DNA of 64,000 nt, taken from the NCBI GenBank assembly GCA_037178855.1, contig JASJZC010000002.1:7452501-7516500 (forward strand), in the 5' to 3' direction. Each line of letters opens with the position of its first letter. Positions within the stretch are counted from its first letter, which is position 1. The stretch is from Oscheius sp. JU75 (taxonomy: Eukaryota; Nematoda; Chromadorea; Rhabditida; Rhabditidae). This document shows positions 19,904 through 33,662 of this stretch, in pieces. The notes below the pieces were generated by a model, which saw only the letters and a list, made by a program, of their open reading frames with translations, had not been told where the DNA came from and did not search any database. A program made the position numbers and the translations under genes.

Positions 19904-22900
19904 TGAGTGCACAAATTGGTACAGGTAAGTCATTTTAAAGATCTGGTTACACTCCTAAAAGTTCCTTTTAAATTAAAATAGTTTCCACATAGTTAATATG
20001 GTCTACCGATTCAAAAACCCGTTTTGGCGCCATTTCCGGGATAGTTCTTTACTGCCAAGTTTAACACTCTCATATAATCGAAATTGCCATCTAGTAGTCA
20101 GTTCCAAAAAAACAACAACTCTCCTTTTCTTCCTTTCCATCCGTCAATAATCGAATCTTCCTCCTCTCGCCATAAAAAGTAAGCACTTTAACTCGAACCT
20201 TCCGCTGCAAAATTGGCTATAATTCTCTTATCAGTAGCTAACAAAGACCCTGGCGCCTCCTTTCTGCTGACAGGAACACATTCCGTCAAAAAGAATCCCT
20301 TGTTCATGTTCAGGAGGGAAAGACTTGTTTGTAGAGTCGGGTTAATCACAGAGTCGGCAGTCAACAGAGACTTTTTATCGGGTACAATCGCCAACACGGG
20401 AAAACGAGAGAGGACACGTCGCCGAGACATGGATTGGGAAGGAGAGAGAGATTAAGAGAAAGTGTGTCCAAACAGGATTTTGATTGAAAAAACAGTGACT
20501 TAAAAATTTCAATTGCAGCGATTACGTTATATACGCAAATAGGCACGTTAATATTTGTTAAAAAGAACTGTCGATTGGAAACTATAAAATGCGCGTCAGT
20601 TCTCGTTCCCGTCAAAATCGACTGTCAGTCACGAATATGCTCATTACCGTAAGGGATGCAATCTTTCACGAGCTCGTCTAGAATTTTAACTCGTTCCTTG
20701 TGCTTACTCTGCTTTATTTTTATTCTTATTTTGCCTATTTTAAATTTATTTAATCGCATAATACGATTTAATGTATGTCCACATTAATTACAATATTTCA
20801 GTGCGAAATTTACGCGTATTTGTGGAGCCAAGCGACGTGGAGATTGACGACGATGCTGGTCTTCAATGGACAGCTCTTCAGACTGCCTTCCCCGGATGTT
20901 CTGGAATGTACTACCGGGAACGCGATTCAACCATCAAGAGTGCCGTGAAATTTGACGGCAAGAAGTTCCAACCGCCTGGAGGAGCATGGAATGATCGAGA
21001 ATACTTTGTTACTCTGAGTATGTGCCTTGTTTTCAATGTGATTCTATGATTTAAGGTCAACGCTGTCATGCCGGCCAGCAGGCTCCTTTTGGAAGCTACG
21101 AGAATGCCTCGAAGCAATTCGAGAGATCTGTTAATGCAGTCCAGGCCATGCTGGCTTCAACCATGGGCGGTTGGTCAATTTCAATATTTTTGTTAAGAAA
21201 TCTTGATTAAGGCAGGAAAATGAGATCAACGGTCCTGCCACCTTCACCTCCCACAGAAAAATCCGTATCCAGCTCCAATGATCCCATCGAGCCGGTTCAG
21301 GCTGTGCAGGTACTATCATTTTAAAGTGGGTGTATAAAAGTTTTAAGGAGCGCGAAACGCTTCTCCGCTCATCCAACCGACAACTAAGTCCCATTGAACA
21401 ACAGTTTGTCGATCTGGCCAAAATCTCCACGGGAAAAGATGCTATAATCGAGGGACACAGGGAACAAATACGGAAGTTGACCGAGCAGCTAGCAGTGGCT
21501 GAAAAGTTGGTTATTAAAATACTTAATATCAATTTGATAAAGAAAGTTCGAGGAAGCCAACCTTAAATGCAAGGAGTTCGAGATGAAGCTTACTGCCCAA
21601 GAGGAAGAGCTCACATTGTTCCGTCAGCTCGGAGAGCAGCAGAAATGCATGAACGGAAAGGTGGGGGACCCTAATCCATTTCTCAATTGCGATACATCGC
21701 TGACAGCTGATGGATGGCGTTCTTTTGCGTGTGCCTTCATGTAAACAATTGCAGGTGGCCGAATTGACGGCGGCCTTGGAAAAAAGCGGGGCAGAAGTTA
21801 AACAGCTACGTGAGACCTGGGAACAGAAGGAAACTGACTGGAGCGGTAAAGAAAAGGATTTGGACCAGAAAATGACTCAGCTCATGGAAGAGAATGTCAA
21901 TCTCCACCAGGAGATTAATGAAGTCAAGGAAAAGTTGGAGGTAGAGGCTTAAACTATATAATGCTTAACAGCTTAAGTTTCTTAATTTCTTAAGTTTTTC
22001 CAATTCGCTACATCTATTCAACCAGCGGTCTTAAAATACGGATGGCCTTAAAGAAAATTCAGTTAAAAGATGAATTTTAAGACCGTCTACATTTTTAAGT
22101 TATAACTTTAGGTATCTGAAATGTCACGAGAACTTCTCTCCAAGGAGCTGGATCAACTTCGCCCTCTTGCTGAACTGATCGAGCTGGATGTAAAATAATT
22201 TAATACACTTAGTATTGTAAGTTTAGGACCCCAGCAACGTTCAAAAATACTCTGAAGCATTCACTGAAAATCGAACCCTGACTGAGAAGAATTTACAGCT
22301 TGAAAAGGAAGTGGAGGAAACAAGACAACTCTTCGAGGGAATCCAAAATGTACAAAATGGCATAACAATGGAAAATACTCGACTCTTACAAAGGTACAAC
22401 TAATTAAAAATAGTAAACAGCAAATTCAAGAAACGTTGAACTGGAAGGTAGACTGGCCCACGTGGATGACGAGCTGACCAAAATGAACGGAGAATGGAAG
22501 GATCGTCTGGAAGAACACCAAAAAGAGTGGAAGACACAGGTTTTAATTTTATAAATTATAATTTAATGAAATTTAGAAATGTGATTACCAGCAAGAAGTC
22601 GAGGCCCTGAAAAACTCCCTAAGTAACGTGCAACGAATGCTAGAAGTGGCCACACATGACGCAACTGAAAATGCCAAAAGGTCTGCCGACCTTTTTTCTT
22701 CTTCACTCATCTAGCACTAACAATCGGGGGTTCGGAGCCAAGTTACCGCGTGTTACCAGTATTGCGCCAAGCGTAAGCTTTTAAGTGGTGAGCCCCAAAA
22801 GTCAGTTTTATTACCAAAGAGGGTAAGAAAGCTGGCAATCTTCTCAAAAAGCATAGATTTATAAATATATGTGTAGATACGTAGAAATGCTTTATCATCC

Positions 22901-23884
22901 CAAACGGGCTTTGCATGTGTGCCATCGTTTTTGTGCATGGTTATGTTCATGTGCCAATAAAGTCTTCGTCTTGCATGCTTCTTCGGTTTGTTTGGGCTAG
23001 TATTTAGTTGATGTGCTTTCAGAAAAAGATTGTTGTTACACACAACACAGTTAAATCTAAGCACTGGAACAATTTTAAAGACATAAAATGCATCATTAAT
23101 GTTTTTAAGCGCCCAGCTTCCATATTATTTTAAATCTAAAACCAATAAATAAAAAATGAAAGAAGTTTTTGTATCAGTTGCTTACGAATATTTCAGAAAC
23201 TGTACGTTAACCGCTGCATTCGGATTTAATATAGCATCTTAAAATTCTGTAGGTGGCGCCCAAATGGGTTAGGAACAACTCGACCTAACTTTAAGCGGTG
23301 TTACAAAAGCTCTAAAAAAGTACAGAGAAAAATAACCGGTTCCCTTCACATTTGTAACGAGTACAATTTTATTAATCAACATAATTTTAAAAAAACTCAA
23401 CACATTAATTTCAGACTCTCCGAGGCCACGCAGTCCCGAGACGAGATGCGTCGCGCTTTCGAGAACTCGGAATTCCGCCACCAGGTCAGCCCTGCACGTA
23501 TTGCCTTCTCACCTCGCTTCTAATCTATTCAGCTTGACTCACATCACATGTCTAACATTTAACATCATACTTCACAACTTCTCTTACAAAACTTACGTCC
23601 TTTCGGGATCTAGTAGATCGGGTAGACTCTGATGATGACATTCCAATAAAACTTTTAACCAAATTTTGTTAACATGCTGTAAAATTAGATGAAAGAAGTA
23701 TTTAGGAGCCGCTGAAACGACAAGTCCGCAACCTGTCGGAGGATCTGCGAGAGTCTCACGAGAGGGTAGGCCTATATTAAGAAGTATTAAATATTTTAAC
23801 TAGATAGCCGAGCTGACTTGTCTCGTCGCAAGCCTTACAAGTGATGCGCATAGCATCAGAAAGGACATCGACGATTTGATATAA
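19904..23884 (+). CDS. TDP-43-N-terminal-domain-like protein with long coiled coil
   Basis: Exon 1 (19904-19925, MSAQIGT plus one base) follows CATTCAG by six bases. Its leftover base fits the phase of exon 2 (from 20802) after an 876-nt intron. Exon 2 encodes VRNLRVFVEPSDVEIDDD, then LQTAFPGCSGMYYRERD and GGAWNDREYFVTL. This spacing of FPG-x-x-G-x-x-YR, W and Y-x-V matches the TDP-43 N-terminal oligomerisation domain. No RRM follows. A short Ser/Pro linker leads into more than 300 residues of heptad-like Glu/Lys/Leu/Gln sequence, interrupted by small introns, ending at 23882-23884. The total is roughly 450-480 residues. Two late introns are longer, about 730 and 220 nt. The domain assignment is by eye; the coiled coil is clear. 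Confidence 0.65.
19960..20201. repeat. Duplicated non-coding block, copy 2
   Basis: Partner of 17620-17866, lying within intron 1 of the TDP-43-like gene. It may explain the length of that intron. Confidence 0.7.
20188..20430 (-). CDS. Doubtful 80-aa open frame
   Basis: A frame of 80 codons (MSRRRVLSRFPVLAIVPDKK...) lies antisense within the first intron of the TDP-43-like gene. It has no signal peptide, cysteine pattern or recognised family. It is listed only because its composition is less repetitive than that of its neighbours. Confidence 0.12.
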   Translation of the reverse strand: MSRRRVLSRFPVLAIVPDKKSLLTADSVINPTLQTSLSLLNMNKGFFLTECVPVSRKEAPGSLLATDKRIIANFAAEGSS

Positions 23885-24385
23885 CTTCACCTACAGGTTA
23901 CTTTGGTAGTAATAATTCTACGGGAGCAATAATTAATAAACCGTTCTACATACTTCTGAAATGCTAAATATGTATAAAAAGAAACAAGAAACTTTCCTAG
24001 CTCTCATTTAGCATTAGTGTCTATAATTGTTCACAAATGCTTGTTCATCTGGCATAAAAAATGGCTTTATGACAGAAACAGAAACCAAGTTTGTCACCTG
24101 TTGCTTCTAGCTGGCTGTTTTTCTTCTCGTCTTCCCAGGCTACGTTGCTTCCTCTTTCAAGTAGTCTACACGAACTTATTTTTTTGCTCTTACTCTCATC
24201 CCATTCTTTAGTTTTGAAAAACGAAAAGCTCTTTTATAGGTGATCTAATTTGTTTATACAAAGTGACTGACTGCAAACTTTGTTTTATATTTTTGGATAT
24301 AGACAACTATAAATATCTCCCATGCTTGTTCATCTGCCCCGGTGCAAAGCCTAACGCTATGACTCCTATTGTTAGCGCATACTAC

Positions 24386-24393
24386 CATAAAAG
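24386..24393 (+). promoter_or_regulatory. TATA-like box of copy I
   Basis: CATAAAAG, 27-34 nt upstream of the ATG at 24420. Confidence 0.45.
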
Positions 24394-24419
24394 CAGGCAG
24401 CAGTTGTTTTTAAACAGTA

Positions 24420-24830
24420 ATGATTCGATTCGTATTCTGCTTGGCCACATTTATTGCAATGACTTCCAGTTTAAGTCTTGCTTGCATCTTTTCCTGTCGA
24501 ACGATGGTATGTTATATTTTCCCCAACATTGGCTACATTCTTTCAGGATTGTCTATCTGGCAAAATTGTTAGAAACACTTGTACTTGTTCAAAATGTACC
24601 TCGACCAATTGGAACACTGGCATTGAAGTTGTAGTTCCTGAGCCTGAGACACAAGGCACTGGCTGCATCGTGTCGTGTAGAATGAGAGCACGTTATTCTT
24701 TTACAAACACCAGGGAACTTCTTTTAAGAACTGCGAAGGCGGTAATATGAATGGAGGAACATGCATGTGTCTAAACTGCGGCAAAGAGCCAGTTCCAAAC
24801 CTCAAGGACATCTGGCTTATAGGAAACTAG
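24420..24830 (+). CDS. Six-cysteine secreted peptide, two domains (copy I)
   Basis: Three exons, 24420-24506, 24547-24687 and 24729-24830, are all phase 0 and give 109 residues. A signal peptide (MIRFVFCLATFIAMTSS) precedes ACIFSCRTM. Exon 2 begins DCLSGKIVRNTCTCSKC, then a linker and GCIVSCRMR. Exon 3 begins NCEGGNMNGGTCMCLNC and ends in a short tail. Exon 2 has exactly 47 codons, as has exon 2 of copy H. The second intron (24688-24728) begins with GC instead of GT. A CATAAAAG box (24386-24393) lies about 30 nt upstream. It is separated from the other copies by the coiled-coil gene. Confidence 0.75.
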
Positions 24831-25023
24831 GCTGAAGCATTGTTCAGAATGTTCTCGAAAAGTAATAAATACCTGAAAACGATTGATTTAATTTAAAATT
24901 GATATCTATTATGTACACCAAAGTGACTGTAAATTTACAAAAACAGGTTGAGGTAAGACATGTTTTGACACCATTTGTCCCTATTAAGACTAAACATCCT
25001 ACGCCGATATGCTCAGGGAATCT

Positions 25024-27214
<2,191 letters not shown>

Positions 27215-28170
27215 CCTTTATTGAGGGGAGTATTTTACTGAAACATTGAGAGATTCATTAGAAGAGAACGTATAAGAGAACGCGAAAAACAGATACACGG
27301 TGATAACAGGCGCGGGTGGAGAGAATAAAGTCCCCTTTGAAGCTTTGGGGGGCAACATCTTAAAGTGACGTTGGTCTGACCGTTTCCTGAACGATGGGGT
27401 AGGGGAGAGAAAGAGACAAAATCTGTGAACACAGTTCAGGCAGAGAAATATAGAGACTGGTATTATCTAAACCAGTGATTGCCACCAATATTTTGATGAG
27501 GGTTCTTAAAGGACAACAAGATCTGAAAACAGTCCCCTCCCATGTTTACCAAATGAACACTGATCGGGAATAAGGGCGTCTTGTTCCCGAAAAGGAAGAC
27601 AAAGAGGGTAGGATCGTTGGGAACACTTATCAGAGTCTCGGGGGTGAGAACAATACTTCTTTCAACCCTCCCAATGAGATAAGACGAGTGCTGCCGACTG
27701 AATCAGACAAGGGTGGTGGCAATTGGAGAGAGGGGACAAAGTTTCGGTCATGGTCGATGAGACTCTTTGTTTATAGCGAATGTGAACCGGCTCTTGGTCT
27801 GACGTTTCGATCAACTGGGCTCTGGGAAAGGCGGTGAAGGTCAGAGACAGAGACAATAAGAGGGATCAAACAGAGTAAATGTTCAAACCGATGTGACAGA
27901 CTTCTAGGTGTCCTCGTGTTTGCCTCTGACTCTATGTACCTCTCGGCTTGGGCGTTTTCTTCCGCCCCTCCCTCCCAACGAGCTCAAAAAATAATACTGG
28001 ACCCGAACTGTCCTCATGAGCTCATTGGACCAGAGATCGATTTCTGTGAGAGACAGTCGCGCGGAATATTAGACTAATAAAGGTCAGTCCAGTTGGACCA
28101 AGTGTCCAGGGTGTAATGATCTCTTTAAAGACCATGTAAGACCAACCTAACTACATGGGGTTCCGGTTTC

Positions 28171-28190
28171 CGATGGTCGAACGACCATCG
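28171..28190. repeat. Perfect 9-bp inverted repeat
   Basis: CGATGGTCG, two bases, CGACCATCG. It is a short perfect hairpin with no T-tract and no neighbouring gene. Confidence 0.6.
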
Positions 28191-29524
28191 AAAACTGTAG
28201 ATTACTGTAGAGTTTATGGGTGCAAACTTCGAACCGGAACTGGGTGTGGGTACAGGACGCAAACAGAGACAGTTACCGTTAGTTTTGGCTTCTGGTAAAT
28301 ATTCGTCATGCTCAGTAGAGTTACGAGAGGATACAGAGTGTCAGAGACAGAAATAGAGACGGATACAGTACCGTAAGCTACGTCAATTCATGACGAGACC
28401 AATAGAAAAGGTGAGTCTTCCTAAATCAGCTAGTGGACCCTGCCCCGAAGAAAAGTGACTACTCGCTCTTGGTCGAAGTTTCGACCAGCTGGGCTTTGGT
28501 AAAGAGAGAGATAGAGACAGTATATGCTTACTGCTTTAACATACGGCAGAGCTGTCCCTGTCAGAACAGAGCAGGAGACCTGTGGACAGTACAACCAGTC
28601 CTGTCACTAGAGTACTTGGTACGTGTTCATTTATACCACACGCATTTTCCACTTCTACCAGAAGCTAAACATTTACTGTAGTCAATTCAAACTATGCGCC
28701 TAATTAGAGTATTTCGTAATTCTGTTTCTAACACATGCTTCGGAAACCACTACAGTAACTAATTACGGAAGAATTACTGCCCTCTGGGACTACTAGACAA
28801 AGTCGTCCGCGTACCAATGATAGCTTGTCAGACCAGACACGGGACCCGTTCAAAACCTCTAATGGGCAGGGGTGTACGAAAGTACCGTATATCTGAAAGT
28901 CGAAAGTGCGGAAATCTGTGCCCCAACTTGTAAGCACACGCATCGATACGCAACCACTTTCGAAAACCGACGACGTGTCGACGCTTGTGGTTATAAGTGC
29001 TCAAATTGCCGTCCTTTCGGCTTGACATTACTTTCGCACAGGCCTGGTCTGGCTGGCACGAATCTGACCTGTCTCTCTGTCACTTGCTACTGACATACTG
29101 TGTTCACTGTCATGGCTACAATAGTTCTCCTGTTGAGAATCTTCAAAAAGTTTCTCACTGACGCAGTCCCAACAAAAAAGTGAACTGGGCTCAAGAAGCT
29201 GGGAGTACAAGAGTCACACGGACACCCTCGTCTTTTGCAAGACTTTTGAAGTAGTTGCTCTTGAAAGATGCAGACTGACCTGCGTAGTTGGTTGTGTACA
29301 GGAGGGTGTGTCACACTGGATGATTACCAATACAGTATATGAGAGAAAGTTCTCACGTGGTAGTTTCTGATGACCTGACCGCGAGAGTTAGGCGTCTTAT
29401 ATAGGCACGAGGGGGCTGATATTTCACGGAAATGTGTGTTCGTTTTTCGGGATATAAAGACGAATGTGAGCACTAAACCGGTTGGAATACTGTAAAGGGA
29501 GAAGAGGGAGGAGACAGAAGAAGA

Positions 29525-29565
29525 AGGCCCACGTGGGGCCACTCCCCCACGTGGGGTGATCCCCC
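29525..29565. promoter_or_regulatory. Pair of CACGTG E-boxes
   Basis: Two CACGTG hexamers (29530-29535 and 29548-29553) sit in near-identical CCCCACGTGGGG contexts 18 nt apart, as expected for bHLH or bZIP sites. The target gene is unknown. Confidence 0.35.
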
Positions 29566-29737
29566 AGTCCATTGATTCGGACTGATTGTGCGATTCGCGA
29601 GGAGCGCGGCTGGCGGAAGAAAAAGATGATTCGGGGCCCTTCTCACACATAGGGGTCACGCCATGAGGCCAGCCATTACTGCAGAGGAAAAAGAGGATCT
29701 CGATTGCAGAGTTGACCGCTCAGGAGGACTCTTTCTA

Positions 29738-29806
29738 ACGACACTGTCTAACCGTCGATTTTGTGGCTTTGTATTTCAAGCCACAACCAATGTCTAACTG
29801 TCATGT
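29738..29806. repeat. Dispersed palindromic element, near-complete copy
   Basis: Two GTCTAAC-GTC cores flank TTGTGGCTT and AAGCCACAA arms around GTATTTC. This copy shows best that the element is a nested palindrome. Confidence 0.65.
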
Positions 29807-32675
29807 TCTTCGGATTTTCGAAATCTCTGTCTCTCAATTTTATCGTTTATCATTGGACACTACGAGAAACTTCCTGATTTCCTCTTACGATCCAGAATCT
29901 CTCAGAGAGAGCCTGTTCTTGCATCAGTCTCTCTTCCTGTCTCTCTGTCTCTCTCATCGTCGTCAATCCTTTATCAGTTGTCCCCCATCACAAACAGCGC
30001 GGAAAACATAAACACCCCGGCCAGAACTAACACACATCAGTGATCTTTCTCCCCTTGCACCATTTTTCGCTGACAGATGGGCTTCCCCGCTCCGGCTCCC
30101 GCCATTTCGTCGCAGTTGCGTAAGGTCTTTCGATTCTGCGAATAAATCGTGGGCTGATAAGAGAGAGGGAGGCCGAGGACGAATGGACAAGGAACAAGAA
30201 GAATTCAGGGGTTGCCTTGGAAGGATATTAGTATACTGAACCGAGCCTAGACAGAGAGATAGGGGGATCTATGACCAGCTGACGTCATGATCGCTTGGTC
30301 TACATACACTTTCCGGTCTCTCGGATCTCTTTCTGTCAACTGTCGGGGAGTCAAAACAATGGTGACAGAAACAGGAAGAGAGGTAATGACAGAGTCTGTC
30401 AACCTTTTTGATGATCCTAGACAGTACAGATGCGAAACGTCACAGTGCACCCAGCCCGGTACACCTAGCTTGTACCCAACGAACTCCAGCTATTCTCCCT
30501 TCAGTTTATACGCTCAGTCTTGTGCAAAACAACAAATACCGGATAGTGATTGTTTGTCGCAGCGAAACGTCCCAGCCACAAAACTTTATGACCCCTGATA
30601 GAAGGGAGATGGACGCGTTCCAGAAAAAGCCTTACTTTTCAACAGAGAGATAAGGGGAAGGGGAAAAAGGTGCAGCTGCACTGGACATAGTGACAGAGAC
30701 ACAGAGAGATAGAAACAGCGATGTGTATAGGAGGAAGGAATCTAAACGTAGCGCAAGCAAGATCAATAGAGTCGGCAGTCAGCTGGTGCGTCTCTAGCTT
30801 TTCCCCCTCAGGGGGTGTCTATTCATACCTGTTTGGGTGTGTCCCAACTTAAGGGTCCAGTACAAAGAGAGTGGCACCTGATAGCAGGTCAGATGGCCTT
30901 CGATGACAGAGACATAGGGCTTATTTGTACTACTTTTTGTAAGCATCATGAATGACAAGAAAACAAACTCGGCCCCGACGCAAAGCACTCGCTTTCGCGA
31001 GTGAAAGAGGGGCTGCTCTGCTTGAGTGAAGTAGGTTCGATTACGGTAAATAGAGATGAGGAAGAACACTGGTCACTACTGTCTCTACCCAATCGAGCTC
31101 ACAAATCTCTAACGAGAACCATGTGGTCCCACCGACCAGCTGACTCTATTGCTCAAGGTCGGAAGTCAGAAAACATATTGGATCCGTCAACAAAATTCAG
31201 TAGAATTAAGCTGATATATTGGAACAGATAGACAGAGAGTCGAGACATACTGTCCGTTTCGTACCATCTGCCGCTTTATACTTTCCACTCTACCTATTTC
31301 CAGCTGCTCTTGACTTTCTGTCACTACTATTCCTGTCTCTCTATGTACTGTTTGTTTTTCGGCCACTTCTCTACAGAACTCCGGTCGACTGCCTACTTTT
31401 GCAAAAGACCTGGTAAAAACAAAGATAGCGTCAATCTTTGTTACTTCGTCCCGTATCGAAAGATCGTCAACAACCACGAGTGCACAGATCTGCTTTTCAG
31501 AGGAGAAGGGGGAAAAGAACGAATGGTTTGTGTAAACCTGTTCTTTGTGCTCTTCTACTGGAAGTTGGTGTTCGCCGTCTTGTTACATCATTCTATCGAA
31601 AAAAGGGGGAGAGAAAGGACAAACTAACGAATGTAGCAGAAAATCAGGAAAATACAGCATAGCAATGTTCAGGAAAGGGATGAAATTGATAGAGGGTATT
31701 GAAGAAGATTTCCAAATTTGTCCGATTACACTTTCATGTTTCACGTTATCACTGAAATTCTCACTCTCTGGCGAAACAAAATTACAGGTCCTGAAGATTT
31801 CTGTCGACAAACACAATATGATCAGCACAGTAGGTCAGTTGCTTGTACAACTGACATGAAAAGTTGCAGTGGAAACCATGAGTTCAAGGGAATTAAGTAG
31901 GCCCTGTGACATCAATACCTAGCTCAATGAACTGAACTCTGTATACTAAACAAGTTCTAGCTATCAGCAGTTCTTACAGTTCCCATTAGTTCCTTCACCT
32001 GGCCCAGTTCACTCTCTCTATCTCTCTCACTCTAGCTGTACTGCAAGCTGTTGACGACCTTGTTGTTTTCGTTCCATCGTAGTGTTTAGCTGCCTGTGTG
32101 TGTACCCTGGGACAAAGTCCAGCCCACTATCGTAAAGTGTCTGCCACGAGGGGTGCCGAGACAAACTTTGTGCCCTCTTGGAAAGTTCCAGCAACTGGTC
32201 AGCAGCGACCACGTGGTTTGGGCTTTTACTGCCTGCCGAAGAACACGTTCTCTCTAGGGAGAATCTATTTTTTCCGGTGTCGCGATCAGCCGAAAGTCCC
32301 CATAAATCTATCATTTGACAGCAACGTCGACGATGATTTCGGTACTAATGTGACGTCGAAATCGGAAGCGTTAGAAATAGCCATGTGACCGGGTGTTGAA
32401 AAAAATTGTAATGGATGTGTTTACGGGTCGATAGACAAGGGGACCACTTTGCTGCTCTGACAGAGATTCTAAAGCCTGTAGACGATTGTAGAGGGTGACT
32501 CGGACAAGATAACAGCTATCAGGCTCGACATTCCACAACATTTGTTTTTTAGGTAATAGTACAACAGGCAACCCTCTGTTCAAATTTTTGGTGGGAGCCA
32601 GCTGAATCTCCCGAAACACGTTTTTCTGCTTTTTTCAAGGCGATCAGCATGTTCTAACTATGTTTTGTGAACTGA

Positions 32676-32809
32676 GCGTACAAAATAACCCCTTGGAACG
32701 GAAAGTAAGACGATTCACGAGAATGAGTGGCGTGAGACATCACTCGCCCGCGTCACCATTTCTCGTAAATTGCCTGTACTTCTAGGGTTCTAGGGGTTAT
32801 TTTGTATGC
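32676..32809. repeat. Foldback (MITE-like) element
   Basis: The left part GCGTACAAAATAACCCCT and the right part AGGGGTTATTTTGTATGC are inverted complements. The match continues inward through CACGAGAA/TTCTCGT and GAGTGGCGTGAGACATCACTC. The whole 134 nt folds back on itself with mismatches. There is no open frame. Confidence 0.7.
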
Positions 32810-33077
32810 CGAGTCCCAAAAACATAACTAGAAAGTGTAAATCAAAAAAGGTTCAAAACGCGATTCAGGGAGACTCCGCGAGTTCCCGCCATAAAATTTG
32901 AGGTGGGCGTTGAATACCGAACTTTTGCCGATTTTTCTTTTTCGAAATTTTGTAGCTCTTAACTTACAAAAAGCCTTGTAAGGGGCTGCTGTATTGACTG
33001 TTATCCTATCTTTGGTATGCTGTCCATGCTCCGTACTTTACTGTTTCTCATCTCAGTACTTTCTTCCTGTCTCTGTT

Positions 33078-33130
33078 AAGCCACAACCGACGACGCTGGC
33101 TGTTTGGTTTGTATTCCAAGCCACAAACTC
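33078..33130. repeat. Dispersed palindromic element, diverged copy
   Basis: AAGCCACAACCGACGACGCT, then TTTGTATTCCAAGCCACAAA. The arms are kept and the CAGTTAGAC core is degraded. Confidence 0.4.
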
Positions 33131-33662
33131 CGCGTCTCCTGTGAACGTGTCCAATAAAAACTCTGTCTTCTGGGGCTTTCCAACAGTAATCTCCTTCACG
33201 TGGATGACTATAACTTTACTCCTAACCCACACTAACCTTCAGTCTGTCAATCTTTTATCTTGTCCCACTGAGGGTTCAGACGAAGCAAGCATGTTCGTTC
33301 TTTCAAAGTAGGGCTACATATCTGTAATAATTTAATTTCCCAATATTAGACACAGAAAAAGAGAGAGACAAGTGGGTGTACACAATAGAAAAAAAGGATG
33401 GGAGAGGGAGATGGTTAAAACTTTACTTATATCACAAATTAGGGATTTTCCTCTACTTTTTCTGGTTGGCCAAGAGGGGTCCACCACCAGTATCACCACG
33501 ACGACAAAAAACGAGTTGGGGGCTCTGTAACACGTAGCTATTTAGAGAAGGGATGTTTTGGGGTGATCTATCAGCGCTGGGGGAGAGAGAAAAGTACAAG
33601 CATATGAATAAATATTAGAAAATTCGGGAGACTTATTGGCGCGCTGACTGATCGACCACTAG

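Larger units (their letters stand above)
27215..33662. other. Gene-poor interval, 6.4 kb
   Basis: No supported gene was found on either strand. Open frames here lack splice-consistent neighbours and family signals. The stretch contains GACAGA/GTCTCT runs, a perfect short hairpin (28171-28190), a CACGTG pair (29530-29553), dispersed palindrome copies (29738, 33078) and a foldback element (32676-32809). Part may be the 5' regulatory region of the flanking kinase gene. Confidence 0.5.

Noticed and set aside
22690-23400. Possible separate gene in the long intron of the coiled-coil gene
   Set aside because: Its frames are short, without signal, motif or splice partners. The coiled-coil frame resumes cleanly at 23414.
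30287-30598. 103-codon frame in the gene-poor interval
   Set aside because: No splice-consistent neighbours, no motif, and low-complexity surroundings.
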